Shown: in pieces, positions 55,291-64,000 of the stretch | How positions within the stretch are numbered: the first letter of the stretch is position 1 | How the letters are laid out: every line of letters starts with the position of its first letter | From: CAJMNU01 sp905214855 | GTDB lineage: Bacteria; Bacillota; Clostridia; Lachnospirales; Lachnospiraceae | Direction: 5' to 3' | DNA length: 64,000 nt | Assembly (NCBI GenBank): GCA_937890595.1 | Contig: CALADM010000020.1 | Coordinates: 1 to 64,000, forward strand | The notes under the pieces: generated by a model | Database searches by the model: none | Told to the model about the DNA's origin: nothing | The model's input: only the letters and a program-made list of their open reading frames with translations | Translations under genes and position numbers: made by a program

Positions 55291-55322
55291 ACAGGGGTCA
55301 AAAAACTATTTTGACCCCCTGT
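55291..55322 (-). terminator. Hairpin downstream of the GNAT gene
   Basis: Stem CAGGGGTCAAAA (55292-55303) pairs with 55309-55321 with one bulged C and a 5-base loop; on the - strand a short GTTTTC follows, so termination may be partial. It lies between the acetyltransferase and the OLD-like gene. Confidence 0.6.
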
Positions 55323-55408
55323 TATATATCTGTTTTTAGTGTATTTATTTTACATCGTATAGCAACTCAAATAAGATTTAATTTCAAATCGTTTAATCCC
55401 ATACATTC

Positions 55409-56044
55409 TTATTGTACCTCACGGATCAGACAATACTGCTTTAGATCAAAATTTTTCTTCAAAATGCCATACACCTTAAATCCAAATTTTTGATAAAATT
55501 CTACATTTTTTTCATTGTGTGTTTCCAGTGAGATCATCATTTTATGTGCATTGGCGTAATCGATCGCCTCTTTTAAAAGCTCTGCCGCAATCCCATGATG
55601 CTGCATTTTGGGATCTACTGCCAGATAAATAATATGCAATCTTTGTTTTTGATGAAGCTGATCTGTCCAGCTTGAATTCAGATAATCCTCTCCCTTTAAA
55701 AAATTGTAGAATGTCTTCAAAGAAGGATCTTCCCTGATCAAATATGTATCCGTGTGCAGCACTGCTTTTGCTTCTGATAAAAAGAAACGAAACATATTGT
55801 ATGGTTCTGTCTCATCTGAAACAACAAGTACCCCATTTAGATTGCTGCTGTCTGCAAAAATCTCACATGTCTCATAAAATTCATTCATATCACAATGGAA
55901 CAATTCCGGCATCAGCCGTTCCCTCACATCTGCGTCCGGTATCAATGTCTGATACAAGGGATCATGGGCAAAACAGACATTTAACATAGTTTCCAGTTTC
56001 GGCAGATCTTCCTTCTGTACACGATATAGTTTTTCACTGTCCAT
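55409..56044 (-). CDS. GNAT family N-acetyltransferase
   Basis: 211 residues, RBS AAAGGTG upstream. Acetyl-CoA binding motif A: YLAVDPKMQHHGIAAELLKEAI (about 137-158), followed by LETHNEKNVEFYQKFGFKVY, the typical GNAT C-terminal fold. Substrate unknown (drug, peptide or metabolite). Lies between the M28 peptidase and the OLD-like gene on one strand. Confidence 0.88.
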   Translation of the reverse strand: MDSEKLYRVQKEDLPKLETMLNVCFAHDPLYQTLIPDADVRERLMPELFHCDMNEFYETCEIFADSSNLNGVLVVSDETEPYNMFRFFLSEAKAVLHTDTYLIREDPSLKTFYNFLKGEDYLNSSWTDQLHQKQRLHIIYLAVDPKMQHHGIAAELLKEAIDYANAHKMMISLETHNEKNVEFYQKFGFKVYGILKKNFDLKQYCLIREVQ

Positions 56045-56115
56045 AATTTTTCTGCACCTTTCTCTGGTACGTTCTTCCTTTCCCTTAACATTGCTTTTTT
56101 ATCTATATTGCCTCA

Positions 56116-58254
56116 TTACAGCTGGCTTTCTGACAAAAAAGACCCTCTCACAACATCCGTCATCTTTTCAAGCTCTTTCTCCAAAAGACCACATTGTCTT
56201 CTATATCCTGCTTTCAAATATTGGATTTCCTCACTAAAATCGGGATCTTCCATGTTTTGTTTCTTTAACAGATTTTTTACCAGATGATACAGATTGGCAT
56301 GTTCCATAAGTCTGTGATATCCCCATTTCAGTCTGTCTTTAGGCTGATGAAGGACATATTCCGTAAAATGATCATATACCTGCTCATCAAACATAAACGC
56401 ATATGCATTATTATCTATCTGATACAGTTTTTCCAGAGCCTGAGACAGTTCCTTTTTTGAAAGATGATATATCGCATTCTCCAGCAGCTGCAGATTCTTC
56501 CCAATGATCTCATGTGGATACAATACATTTCCATACCAGTCAATACGCACAAATGTGTCCTGTTCCAATTTGAATTTTTTTAACAGCAATTTCTCTTTTT
56601 CCCGAAGTTCCTGATAACAATGTTCTGCCTGCTCTTTCTGACCAGAAGACAAGTATCCTGCATAGCGCTCATTCTGTTTCTCTAAGTTCTCATACTCTGC
56701 CTGTTCATATGTCCCAGCCATCTCAAAAACTTTTTGCGCTTTCTGCATGATAGTCTGAAGCTGTTCAGATTCGTTTTTCCATCCCTCTCCCAACACTTTG
56801 GACACTTTCAACGGCATTTTTTCTGCCGCTCTTCTCATTACTGGAGCAAAATTCAGCGGCACAACTGCTGTACGGTCTAACGCCTCGATCAAAAGGACAA
56901 ACAGCTCATGATGAAATCTGTATACTTTTTCATCATAATACATATCATTATCAAACTGAGAGTGATAATGTGTCTCCATAAAACTTCCACCCGTGAAATC
57001 ATTCACCATAGAAGGAATTCCTGCGATCGCCATAGAAAAATCATCTGACCATGTCTCGATCGGAGCCGTTATCTTTGTTTCCTGCGGATATGCCTCTGTC
57101 ATTGAAATTTCCTGCAAAGTTTTTAAATATGTTTCCAAAAACGCTGTATACTCATAACAGCTTCTAATCCGCGCCCTCGTTCCATGTGCCAGTGCCGGCA
57201 ATTCAAAATTCAGATCTGCGATCACCTGCCCTGCCCATTCCGGATGAGCTGTCATCACTTGCTCGTATGCCCCAGTAGACCAGTCAAAATTGGAATCCAC
57301 GACTCCCCACTCTTCTGCTGCCATGGCACAAAACAAAATGGTATTATTGGGCTGCATCTTGCTCTCTAAAAGTGCTTTTGCAATCCCAAACATCATCGAT
57401 ACTGCTGTATTATCATCCTGAAATCCGCTGAAATAGGAATCATAATGTGCAGATAACAACACAATACGGTCTGGGTGTTTTCCCGGAATACACCCTGTAA
57501 TGTTATAAGTCACACAGTCTCTTTTGACCTGTGTATCCGCATCCAGATGAACCCTGATCTCTTCATTTTTCTCTAACAGATGCTTTAAATCCCGTGCGTC
57601 TTTTCTGGATATGGAAAACGCTGGGGCATCCTCAGGACCTGCAATATCCTGTGCATTCAAAGCCTCGTCATCAATCTCACCATATCCGCCTGTCTGGACT
57701 GCGATCACAGCTTTTGCGCCTTTTAAATGTGCCTGATACACAGGATAGTTGATCCACCATTCATTTCTCTGGTTGATCTCCACTAACACCAATTTTCCTG
57801 TAACATCTTTTCCCTCATATTCTTTTTCTGTCCCTTTTCCAAGATACATCAAAGAATACTCCTCAAACCCATCTGTCACCATAGTAGTTTGATATGCACC
57901 CAAAAGGATTTGTTTCTCTCTGCCATCTTCCAATGTATAAGAGAGAACTGCTTTTTTAAATTCCCATCCATCTACCCTAACAGCATCCTTTGTCACAGAT
58001 GACAAACCTAATTTTTGCATCTCACATTTTAACATCTCACCTGTCTCAAATTCTGCCCTAGAACCTGCCGGACGGTATCCCAATTCCTTATTAGAACGAA
58101 ACTGTTCCATACGTTTTGCCAATCCATAGGAATATCCGATATCCAAATGTTCCAGTATCCTCGTCTGCACTGCACTTGGATTATTCTTTATCTTGTTCTG
58201 TGTGTTCCCAATCGCTTTTTCTTCTTGTTCTTCCTCTAAATCTTCCATCAGCAT
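56116..58254 (-). CDS. M28 family metallopeptidase
   Basis: 712 residues; start ATG at 58254 (an ATG six bases on is equally possible), with GGAG just upstream. N-terminal domain, a protease-associated (PA) insert (about 130-250), and the M28 di-zinc set: SAHYDS, DDNTAVSM, AAEEWG, DLNFELPA and HYHSQFDN. The long helical C-terminal extension (about 480-712) is unusual. No signal peptide, so it probably works inside the cell as an aminopeptidase. Confidence 0.85.
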   Translation of the reverse strand: MLMEDLEEEQEEKAIGNTQNKIKNNPSAVQTRILEHLDIGYSYGLAKRMEQFRSNKELGYRPAGSRAEFETGEMLKCEMQKLGLSSVTKDAVRVDGWEFKKAVLSYTLEDGREKQILLGAYQTTMVTDGFEEYSLMYLGKGTEKEYEGKDVTGKLVLVEINQRNEWWINYPVYQAHLKGAKAVIAVQTGGYGEIDDEALNAQDIAGPEDAPAFSISRKDARDLKHLLEKNEEIRVHLDADTQVKRDCVTYNITGCIPGKHPDRIVLLSAHYDSYFSGFQDDNTAVSMMFGIAKALLESKMQPNNTILFCAMAAEEWGVVDSNFDWSTGAYEQVMTAHPEWAGQVIADLNFELPALAHGTRARIRSCYEYTAFLETYLKTLQEISMTEAYPQETKITAPIETWSDDFSMAIAGIPSMVNDFTGGSFMETHYHSQFDNDMYYDEKVYRFHHELFVLLIEALDRTAVVPLNFAPVMRRAAEKMPLKVSKVLGEGWKNESEQLQTIMQKAQKVFEMAGTYEQAEYENLEKQNERYAGYLSSGQKEQAEHCYQELREKEKLLLKKFKLEQDTFVRIDWYGNVLYPHEIIGKNLQLLENAIYHLSKKELSQALEKLYQIDNNAYAFMFDEQVYDHFTEYVLHQPKDRLKWGYHRLMEHANLYHLVKNLLKKQNMEDPDFSEEIQYLKAGYRRQCGLLEKELEKMTDVVRGSFLSESQL

Positions 58255-58367
58255 ACATCTCCAAAATTCTTTTCTGCGGCTTCATTATAACACTGCTTTT
58301 TAAGATACACAAGCAAGAATCCTCTGGCTGATCCTTCTGAGATCTTTCACGTTTTCATGTTTCTATA

Positions 58368-59666
58368 TTACAAAGATACATTCTCTTTTGCCCTTGCTCT
58401 CCTATCTTTTATGGATACAATGACAGGCACCATAAACATTGCCAAGATTCCGCCTGCGAACCCATTATTATACAAATTCATCCCCGCATATACACTTCCC
58501 ACATTCAAAGCAAGGGAAGAGTGTAAAAATCCTGCGATGATCCCTGCCAAAATGCCAAACTCTCCTGCAATCGGAGCTAAAGTGGTAGAAAAAAGAAGCG
58601 CTAACATCGGTCCCGGATCTGTGATATTCCATTTCTTCAAAAAGCTTGCCAAAAGAACACCAAACATGATTGGCATGATATTGCGGAGGTGTTTTCCCGT
58701 TGCACTAAAACCAACTATCGTAAAAATGCCTCCCAATGTCGGACCATTCAATTCTCCTCCTACCAAGATCACAAAGGACATTGCAAATAGACCATTGATC
58801 CCCATATTCACCAAAACCGGTGCCATACCTTCACTCTTGACATAATCCGTTCCACCAATCCCATATGTGGACAGGATATGACGATAGCGTTCTATCACAT
58901 GATCAGAAAGGAAAAATGGTATGAGGATCAAACCTGAAAAAAAGATCAGAAGCAAAACCAAAAACAGGTCATTATACCCTGTTGCCCAAATCGATCGACT
59001 TTCTGTCTGGATTCCAAAGGATTTGAATAACGACATAACCACTGTAGCAATAATACCAGCTGAAAAGCCTACATTATATAAAGAATATCCTTTGTGGCTA
59101 TAATGGACATGCGTAGAAAGCGGAGGAAGGACAAACCCAATCCCGATTCCCACAACAACACTCAAAAGAAGTCTCCACAGAATCGGCAGATGTCCGATCT
59201 GCATGACCTGAGTAATGATCGGAGATAAACTTGTCCCATAAAATCCAATATAAATATAATTTTTGATGGAAGTCTTATGGTATCTTGCATATACTGCCAC
59301 TCCTAAAAGAATGGTCCAGATATTCAGGATATTTTTACCAAACAGCGAAAAACCGAACATCAAACAACAGGAAGTGATCGTATGCCCATCCATCTCCATG
59401 CCCAAATGATATAAGATCCAAATACACAGATATGTCAAACTGCTTGCATTTAAGAGAGCCGCACTCACTCCTCCAACCACAATATAATCTGTGATAAGGA
59501 AATCAGGTTCTTTCATAATTTGGATCATCCCCCGCATGATCTCAGCAGGAGGCTGCAAAACCAGCGCAACCAGCATGAAAAAGGTGGGGAGCAACATAAG
59601 CAGGCGGAATCGCTGTGCATTGCTGAATCTTCTTCCTCTTTGTGACAAATCTGGTATTTTTCTCAT
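58368..59666 (-). CDS. DUF1576 membrane protein
   Basis: 432 residues, RBS GGGGGAA upstream. About ten membrane segments, with the repeated family blocks GFSLFGKNILNIWTILLGV and GFSATGKHLRNIMPIMFGV, which suggest an internal duplication. Function unknown; the fold looks like a transporter. Starts 39 bp after the ABC ATPase stop, so it probably belongs to the same transcript. Confidence 0.82.
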   Translation of the reverse strand: MRKIPDLSQRGRRFSNAQRFRLLMLLPTFFMLVALVLQPPAEIMRGMIQIMKEPDFLITDYIVVGGVSAALLNASSLTYLCIWILYHLGMEMDGHTITSCCLMFGFSLFGKNILNIWTILLGVAVYARYHKTSIKNYIYIGFYGTSLSPIITQVMQIGHLPILWRLLLSVVVGIGIGFVLPPLSTHVHYSHKGYSLYNVGFSAGIIATVVMSLFKSFGIQTESRSIWATGYNDLFLVLLLIFFSGLILIPFFLSDHVIERYRHILSTYGIGGTDYVKSEGMAPVLVNMGINGLFAMSFVILVGGELNGPTLGGIFTIVGFSATGKHLRNIMPIMFGVLLASFLKKWNITDPGPMLALLFSTTLAPIAGEFGILAGIIAGFLHSSLALNVGSVYAGMNLYNNGFAGGILAMFMVPVIVSIKDRRARAKENVSL

Positions 59667-59705
59667 CTTATTCCCCCATCATTCTTTTATTATATCGTGA
59701 CTTCA

Positions 59706-60890
59706 TCACTCAATAATTTCGCCGTTCGTCAAGAGCGAACAAGCTCCCTCTGACTCTCTTGCGCTCATTATATCATAAAACTCAACTTTTTTACCTATTT
59801 TGAATGCATAATCCAATAATTCTTCATTTGCCTTTTCTAATGTTCCAAAATGTCTCTTGCAGCAGATTACTTTTTTACAAGAATTTAGGCTTTTTTTGGC
59901 AGTTTCCAGTGTACTAAGTTTGATAGGCTCAAAATTTTCCTCCTCCACTACACAGACAGCAAGCGCTTTTGCAGATGGATAATCCAGATCCTGACCAAAT
60001 AAAATCCCAGTAGAAAATGGGATTCTCTCTCTTTGTAGCTGCCGATACAACATCCTACCGCTTCCGCCCCCCGCTATCACAAAGACTTCCGCTTCTCCTT
60101 TTGATGCCTCTAACTCCATACTCCCATTCTCTTCATCAAAACTTCCTGTTCGAATCCCAAAAAGGCTGCTTATATATCCTGATGTAAAAATCTCCTGTGG
60201 CGTTCCAAAACGATCTGCATATGTACCGTTCAGACAGAGGATCTTATCCGAAACCCTCTCTGCCAGTTCCAGCTCATGCAAAGACATGATGACTGTCAGC
60301 CCTTTTTTATGACGCATCTCCTGCAAAACAGACAAAAACTCCAATTTATATTTGATATCTAAAAAAGAAGTCGGCTCATCCAAAATGATCAGTTCTGGTT
60401 CCTGACAGATGGCACGGGCCAGCATCACACGCTGTTTTTGTCCATCGCTGATCTTAGTAAAATCGCGTTCCCGAATTGCTGTCACATGAACCAGATCCAT
60501 AGATTCCTTCACGATCTTCTTATCCTGCTCTGATAGCTTTCCAAAATATCCTGTGTATGGGTAACGTCCCGTTGACACGACATCTTCACAGGTCATTTTC
60601 TCTGTCTGAAGTCTTTCTGTGAGAAGGACTGACATAGTCTGTGCCAATGTTTTTGCAGACATGTCTGCCAGATTTTCGTTTCCAAGACAAACTGTCCCAC
60701 TTATAGGACTCAGCTGCCTTGCTATACTCTTTAAAACTGTAGATTTTCCAGCTCCATTCGGTCCGATCAGAGTGAGGATCTCCCCTTTTTTCAAACCAAT
60801 ACGGATATTTTCGATCAAAGGTATTCCATGATAGCCAACACTCAATCGCTCTGTCTCAAAATACAACTGTGTTCTGTCTGTTTCCATCAT
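59706..60890 (-). CDS. Iron/cobalamin-type ABC transporter ATPase with extra C-terminal domain
   Basis: 394 residues from the ATG at 60890; an in-frame GTG 12 bases upstream overlaps the RBS AAGGTGA. FecE/BtuD-type ATPase: Walker A GPNGAGKST (about 40-48), TEKMTCEDVVSTGRYPYTG, signature ISDGQKQRVMLARAI (ISDGQ), Walker B LIILDEPTSFLD, switch His SLHELE. Residues about 265-394 form an additional domain (EVFVIAGGGSGRMLYRQLQ ... KVEFYDIM) not found in most such ATPases. Powers the FecCD permease encoded upstream. Confidence 0.88.
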   Translation of the reverse strand: MMETDRTQLYFETERLSVGYHGIPLIENIRIGLKKGEILTLIGPNGAGKSTVLKSIARQLSPISGTVCLGNENLADMSAKTLAQTMSVLLTERLQTEKMTCEDVVSTGRYPYTGYFGKLSEQDKKIVKESMDLVHVTAIRERDFTKISDGQKQRVMLARAICQEPELIILDEPTSFLDIKYKLEFLSVLQEMRHKKGLTVIMSLHELELAERVSDKILCLNGTYADRFGTPQEIFTSGYISSLFGIRTGSFDEENGSMELEASKGEAEVFVIAGGGSGRMLYRQLQRERIPFSTGILFGQDLDYPSAKALAVCVVEEENFEPIKLSTLETAKKSLNSCKKVICCKRHFGTLEKANEELLDYAFKIGKKVEFYDIMSARESEGACSLLTNGEIIE

Positions 60891-60902
60891 GTGTTCTCTC
60901 AC

Positions 60903-61033
60903 CTTTTTGCCTTTCCTTCGCTCACTTCTTTGCTCTATATTCTGATCTGTTTTTTGGTATTTCTTCTTTTGTTACTTTTGTTATTTTTTTCATTTGCTGC
61001 TTTCTTTTTTGCTTGCTTTTCTACTTTTGTTGC
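60903..61033 (-). other. Purine-rich spacer between the permease and ATPase genes
   Basis: 131 bp, on the - strand strongly purine-rich (A and G tracts such as AAAAAAGAAAGCAG). Same-strand neighbours suggest one operon, but the spacer is long for coupled genes. No hairpin terminator found. Confidence 0.5.
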
Positions 61034-62008
61034 TTACCGTCTCCTGCGCTTTATCATGATCCAGAGTACTACTGGTGCTCCAAATACCGCTGTCACAGTG
61101 CTGATACTCAATTCCGTTGGCGCAAACAAACAGCGCGCCAATAGATCACAGAAAAGGCAGAACATACCTCCACCCAAAAAACATGCTGGTATCATAAAAA
61201 TAGGTTTTACAGTCCCCAAAATCCCTTTCATCAAATGCGGCACTGCTGTCCCAACAAAAGAAATCGGTCCTGCAAATGCTACCACACATGCAGACAAAGC
61301 ACTGGATAGCACGATCATTGCAGCCCGCAGCAACCTGATATTCACGCCCAGATTCTGTGCATAGACTTCTCCTAGCTGGTATGCTCCCAATGGTTTAGAT
61401 AATAAAAACACCAAGACAGATACCATTCCTACCATCACAACTGTGACACCAACATTCTCCCAAGTCATTCCAGAGAAACTGCCTCTGGACCAATTGTGAA
61501 GATTGACGATCTCTGCATCACTTGCAAATGTCACAATAAACTCCGTGATCGCTGAACAAATATATCCCACCATCACTCCGCTGACGATCAGCATGGACAT
61601 ATTGCTGACCTTATAGGACATCAACAAAACAAGCCCCATAGAAAACATTGCACCTATAAATGCCGCCATGATCAACGCTATCGAACTCATATGGATTCCT
61701 CTTCCAAGCAGGCATACCATCACCAATGCCACTATCATTTTTGCACCAGAAGAAATCCCTAAAGTAAATGGTCCTGCAATCGGATTGTGAAAAAAAGTCT
61801 GCAGCAGATATCCCGCAAGCCCCAATGCACCGCCAAGCAAAAATGCGGATACTGCTCTTGGAAAACGGATATCCCACAAGATACGGGATACTGTCTGGTC
61901 GATTTCTTTTCCCATACATGCACGTCCCACCTCTTCCAATGAGATTTTCACACTTCCGATACAAATATTGCAGACTAAAAAAAGGATACTTCCTATGATT
62001 AAAAACAC
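61034..62008 (-). CDS. FecCD-family ABC transporter permease
   Basis: 324 residues starting at a GTG (62008) with no convincing RBS; the frame is open for 40 codons upstream but contains no better start, so the N-terminus is uncertain. About nine membrane segments. Family motifs FPRAVSAFLLGGALGLAGYLLQTFFHNPIAGPFTLGISSGA, GxxVGxxxPH-like FVGTAVPHLMKG, and C-terminal PTELSISTVTAVFGAPVVLWIMIKRRR. Imports iron complexes, haem or cobalamin with the ATPase and receptor either side. Confidence 0.9.
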   Translation of the reverse strand: MFLIIGSILFLVCNICIGSVKISLEEVGRACMGKEIDQTVSRILWDIRFPRAVSAFLLGGALGLAGYLLQTFFHNPIAGPFTLGISSGAKMIVALVMVCLLGRGIHMSSIALIMAAFIGAMFSMGLVLLMSYKVSNMSMLIVSGVMVGYICSAITEFIVTFASDAEIVNLHNWSRGSFSGMTWENVGVTVVMVGMVSVLVFLLSKPLGAYQLGEVYAQNLGVNIRLLRAAMIVLSSALSACVVAFAGPISFVGTAVPHLMKGILGTVKPIFMIPACFLGGGMFCLFCDLLARCLFAPTELSISTVTAVFGAPVVLWIMIKRRRR

Positions 62009-62201
62009 AAACGCGCCCCAACAGCGCCTTGTCCTATTTTTGTGTACGAGATTTTCGTCCGTTCTCTTTCCTCTCCTTTCCTTTCTGCTTGTACAAAGTC
62101 TTTCTTTTGTCTGTCAGAAATATATTCTAAACATATCTTCTGACATATGATGTTCCTTGTTATCTTTTCTACTACAATATATTTATGGTTAATATCCCTT
62201 T

Positions 62202-63419
62202 TTATTTTAGATGATACAGATATGTCATCTCTGTCTCTTCCCCTCCGATAAACATGGTATGCATATCTTGGATCAGATATCCAATAGACATGGACTGCTG
62301 GTATAGATCATTGGAAGTACACCAGACATTTCCATCCTGAACAGCCTTAAAATCTTTCAGCACCCCACACTTATCTAACAGTTCTTCCAAAGAATCCACA
62401 CCACCATCTATCGCACTATTATAAATCAAAAAATCTGCATCTTTTGCCCCATAATAGAATTCTTCCACCTGCATATTCATGGTAGAACGTGCTGATTGAG
62501 GATCTCCCAGATCTTCAAACACATATTCACCTCCCGCCAGTCTGATCATTGCCGGAACATAATCTGATGACTGACGTACCTGAACCATACCATTAGAAGT
62601 AATAAAAAAGAAGGCTGCCGTCTTTCCTGTCTTCTGTTCTGCCATAACTTTTTGCACTTGTTCTTCCTGTTCTGCAAAGATCTGTTCTGCCATCTCTTCT
62701 TTTCCAAGCAGCACACCATAACATTTGATCCATTCCATTCTTCCCATTGGATGTGACTCATAACTGGAATGATCCACAAACACAGGTATTCCAAATCCCT
62801 CCAGTTTCTCCATCACCTCCGGAACATGAAGGATCATCTTATTTTCAATCGCAAGAGGACAATTTTTCGCCAAGATCTGTTCATAATCTGGTTTATTATA
62901 TTTTCCGGCATAGACCATATCTCCTCTTTGCATTGCTTCTTTTGCTTCGTTTATATACCATCCATCCGCTTGTTGTCCTGATAAAGTAATGGTATCAATT
63001 GCCTCCAGATAGCGGAACATATCCATAACAGCTGATGCTGCAAGATACAAATGATTTAAAGGCTGTTGAAGGACAACAGTTCCCTCTTCCAGACCTTTCA
63101 CATTTTTTTCTCCCTCAGGAATCACAAAATAGCTACTGCCATCCGCCAACCGGATCATTCGATAGCCATTCTGATACTTCTCTACTTCAAAATTTTTCGC
63201 ATAGGAAAGCTCCAACTTTCCCTCAGATACCAGATCCTTTAACTCCAAATCTGCTCTCTGTCCTGTGGCAGACTCCTGATCTATATTGGAGCTTTCTGTA
63301 TCCTGTGAAGTAGTCTGGTCAGTCTCTGTTTTCATTCCACAACCTGTAAAAAGCAGATTTCCCATCAAAAACACTGCACAAAATCCCAGAATCACTTTTC
63401 TTTTTAAATTTATTTTCAT
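62202..63419 (-). CDS. ABC transporter substrate-binding lipoprotein (siderophore/haem/cobalamin class)
   Basis: 405 residues. Lipobox LFTGCG (Cys27), then a Thr/Ser/Glu-rich linker and a cluster-A2-type periplasmic-binding domain: YLAASAVMDMFRYLEAIDTI, GIPVFVDHSSYESHPMGRM and FYYGAKDADFLIYNSAI. It captures the ligand for the FecCD permease. The ligand class is inferred from the partners; the sequence does not say which. A 193-bp gap separates it from the permease. Confidence 0.85.
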   Translation of the reverse strand: MKINLKRKVILGFCAVFLMGNLLFTGCGMKTETDQTTSQDTESSNIDQESATGQRADLELKDLVSEGKLELSYAKNFEVEKYQNGYRMIRLADGSSYFVIPEGEKNVKGLEEGTVVLQQPLNHLYLAASAVMDMFRYLEAIDTITLSGQQADGWYINEAKEAMQRGDMVYAGKYNKPDYEQILAKNCPLAIENKMILHVPEVMEKLEGFGIPVFVDHSSYESHPMGRMEWIKCYGVLLGKEEMAEQIFAEQEEQVQKVMAEQKTGKTAAFFFITSNGMVQVRQSSDYVPAMIRLAGGEYVFEDLGDPQSARSTMNMQVEEFYYGAKDADFLIYNSAIDGGVDSLEELLDKCGVLKDFKAVQDGNVWCTSNDLYQQSMSIGYLIQDMHTMFIGGEETEMTYLYHLK

Positions 63420-63434
63420 TTCCCTGTACCTTTA

Positions 63435-64000
63435 TTACTCTGCTGGTTTCATGGTGTCTGAATGAAATGTAATGCTGTATTCGATCTCACGCGGTTTACT
63501 CATAGCAATGGTATCTCCTATCACAGAAATAGTTTCATCCAGAGCTTTGACAGGAATCTGAAAGACAGAGCCTCCCTCTGTGCTGATCGGAAGATATTTC
63601 TCATTCTCTACGATCATGTAGTCATAATTTTCACTGCTCCACTGTATTGTTGCCGTCTTTTGTCCATTCTCTATATTCAAAACAACCGGAGAGAGGATCG
63701 TTGCTTTTTTACTGCCTCCCTCCATCGTGATCTCCACGGTGTAACTACCATCTTTTACTTCCATTTTTTGATTTGTCATACTATTTTCTGTATCTTGTGT
63801 TGTCTCATCTGCTTTCTGTGCTTCTTTTTTCAGACTGGAAGACAAAAACGTGATCTGACGGTCATACCATGTTTCTTTCTTTTTGCTATAGGCGGCACAT
63901 GTGATCGGTTCATCCAATGCTTCTACAGGGATCGTAAAAGTATATGCCCCTTTTTCGTCCTCAGAAAACACAATCCATCCACTTTCATTTTCTTTTTTTG
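63435..64000 (-). CDS. Repeat-containing surface protein of the uptake locus (cut by right edge)
   Basis: The frame runs open to base 64000, so the N-terminus is missing; about 187 residues are visible. Two similar domains repeat: ...FTIPVEALDEPITCAAYSKKKETWYDRQITF and ...FQIPVKALDETISVIGDTIAMSKPREIEYSITF, separated by a Thr/Asp/Asn-rich linker and GSYTVEITMEGGSKKATILSPV. It ends 15 bp before the binding lipoprotein starts. Probably a ligand-capture protein of the same uptake system; the family name is not recognised. Confidence 0.6.
   Translation of the reverse strand, partial: KKENESGWIVFSEDEKGAYTFTIPVEALDEPITCAAYSKKKETWYDRQITFLSSSLKKEAQKADETTQDTENSMTNQKMEVKDGSYTVEITMEGGSKKATILSPVVLNIENGQKTATIQWSSENYDYMIVENEKYLPISTEGGSVFQIPVKALDETISVIGDTIAMSKPREIEYSITFHSDTMKPAE

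Overview
The window looks like the chromosome of a low-to-mid GC, strictly anaerobic Firmicute, most likely a gut Lachnospiraceae member. The evidence is two oxygen-sensitive class III ribonucleotide reductases, an Nfn-type electron-bifurcating pair, AddAB instead of RecBCD, ScpAB, a FucO-type lactaldehyde reductase, and DUF families common in that family. The taxon is an inference from gene content, not from a marker gene. No rRNA, tRNA or CRISPR array was seen.

Positions 1-11.2 kb are the right end of a siphovirus-type prophage on the + strand: tape measure (cut by the left edge), Dit, Gp37-like tail protein, a Trp-rich tail fibre protein, a variable receptor-binding-type protein, two small proteins, a helical Avd-like protein, a reverse transcriptase, a small membrane protein, a holin and two paralogous small proteins. 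Inside it lies a complete diversity-generating retroelement (DGR). The variable repeat (VR, 7085-7170) is at the 3' end of the target gene. The template repeat (TR, 8245-8330) lies between the Avd-like gene and an RT with the DGR signature IGDQLSQ. Of 16 TR/VR mismatches, 14 fall on template adenines. This is the most exciting system in the window. No endolysin or integrase is visible. A short open stretch and a strong terminator (11.2-11.35 kb) mark the junction with host DNA.

From 11.45 kb to the right edge almost every gene is on the - strand. 11.4-18.5 kb: two coupled MATE exporters, an NfnAB-like pair, an aldose-1-epimerase-like protein and, on +, an orphan protein that faintly recalls ThyX. 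18.5-26.1 kb: addA and addB for double-strand-break repair. 26.2-36.1 kb: a small membrane protein, a lipoprotein, nrdD with a fused thioredoxin-like tail, hflX, a TPR lipoprotein, dut, nrdG, a DUF5684-like protein and a second nrdD. Both nrdD genes carry tandem NrdR-box-like sites exactly 31 bp apart. 36-39.4 kb: scpB, scpA, a metallophosphoesterase and a DUF6062-like protein. 39.4-47.6 kb: envelope genes (D,D-carboxypeptidase with wall-binding repeats, CPBP protease, L,D-transpeptidase with a 14-residue tandem repeat) around fucO, DUF523, DUF378 and an inositol-phosphatase-like gene. 47.6-58.3 kb: a small XRE regulator, a tRNA-dihydrouridine synthase, an FGGY sugar kinase, a GlgX-type debranching enzyme, endonuclease III, an OLD-family ATPase/Toprim protein, a GNAT protein and an M28 peptidase. 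58.4-64 kb: a DUF1576 membrane protein and an iron/cobalamin/haem-type ABC importer (ATPase with an extra C-terminal domain, FecCD permease, lipoprotein receptor) plus a repeat-containing protein cut by the right edge.

Family names rest on motifs and recalled family patterns; no database search was run. Starts were moved from the longest open frame where a ribosome binding site (RBS) and family pattern pointed downstream.
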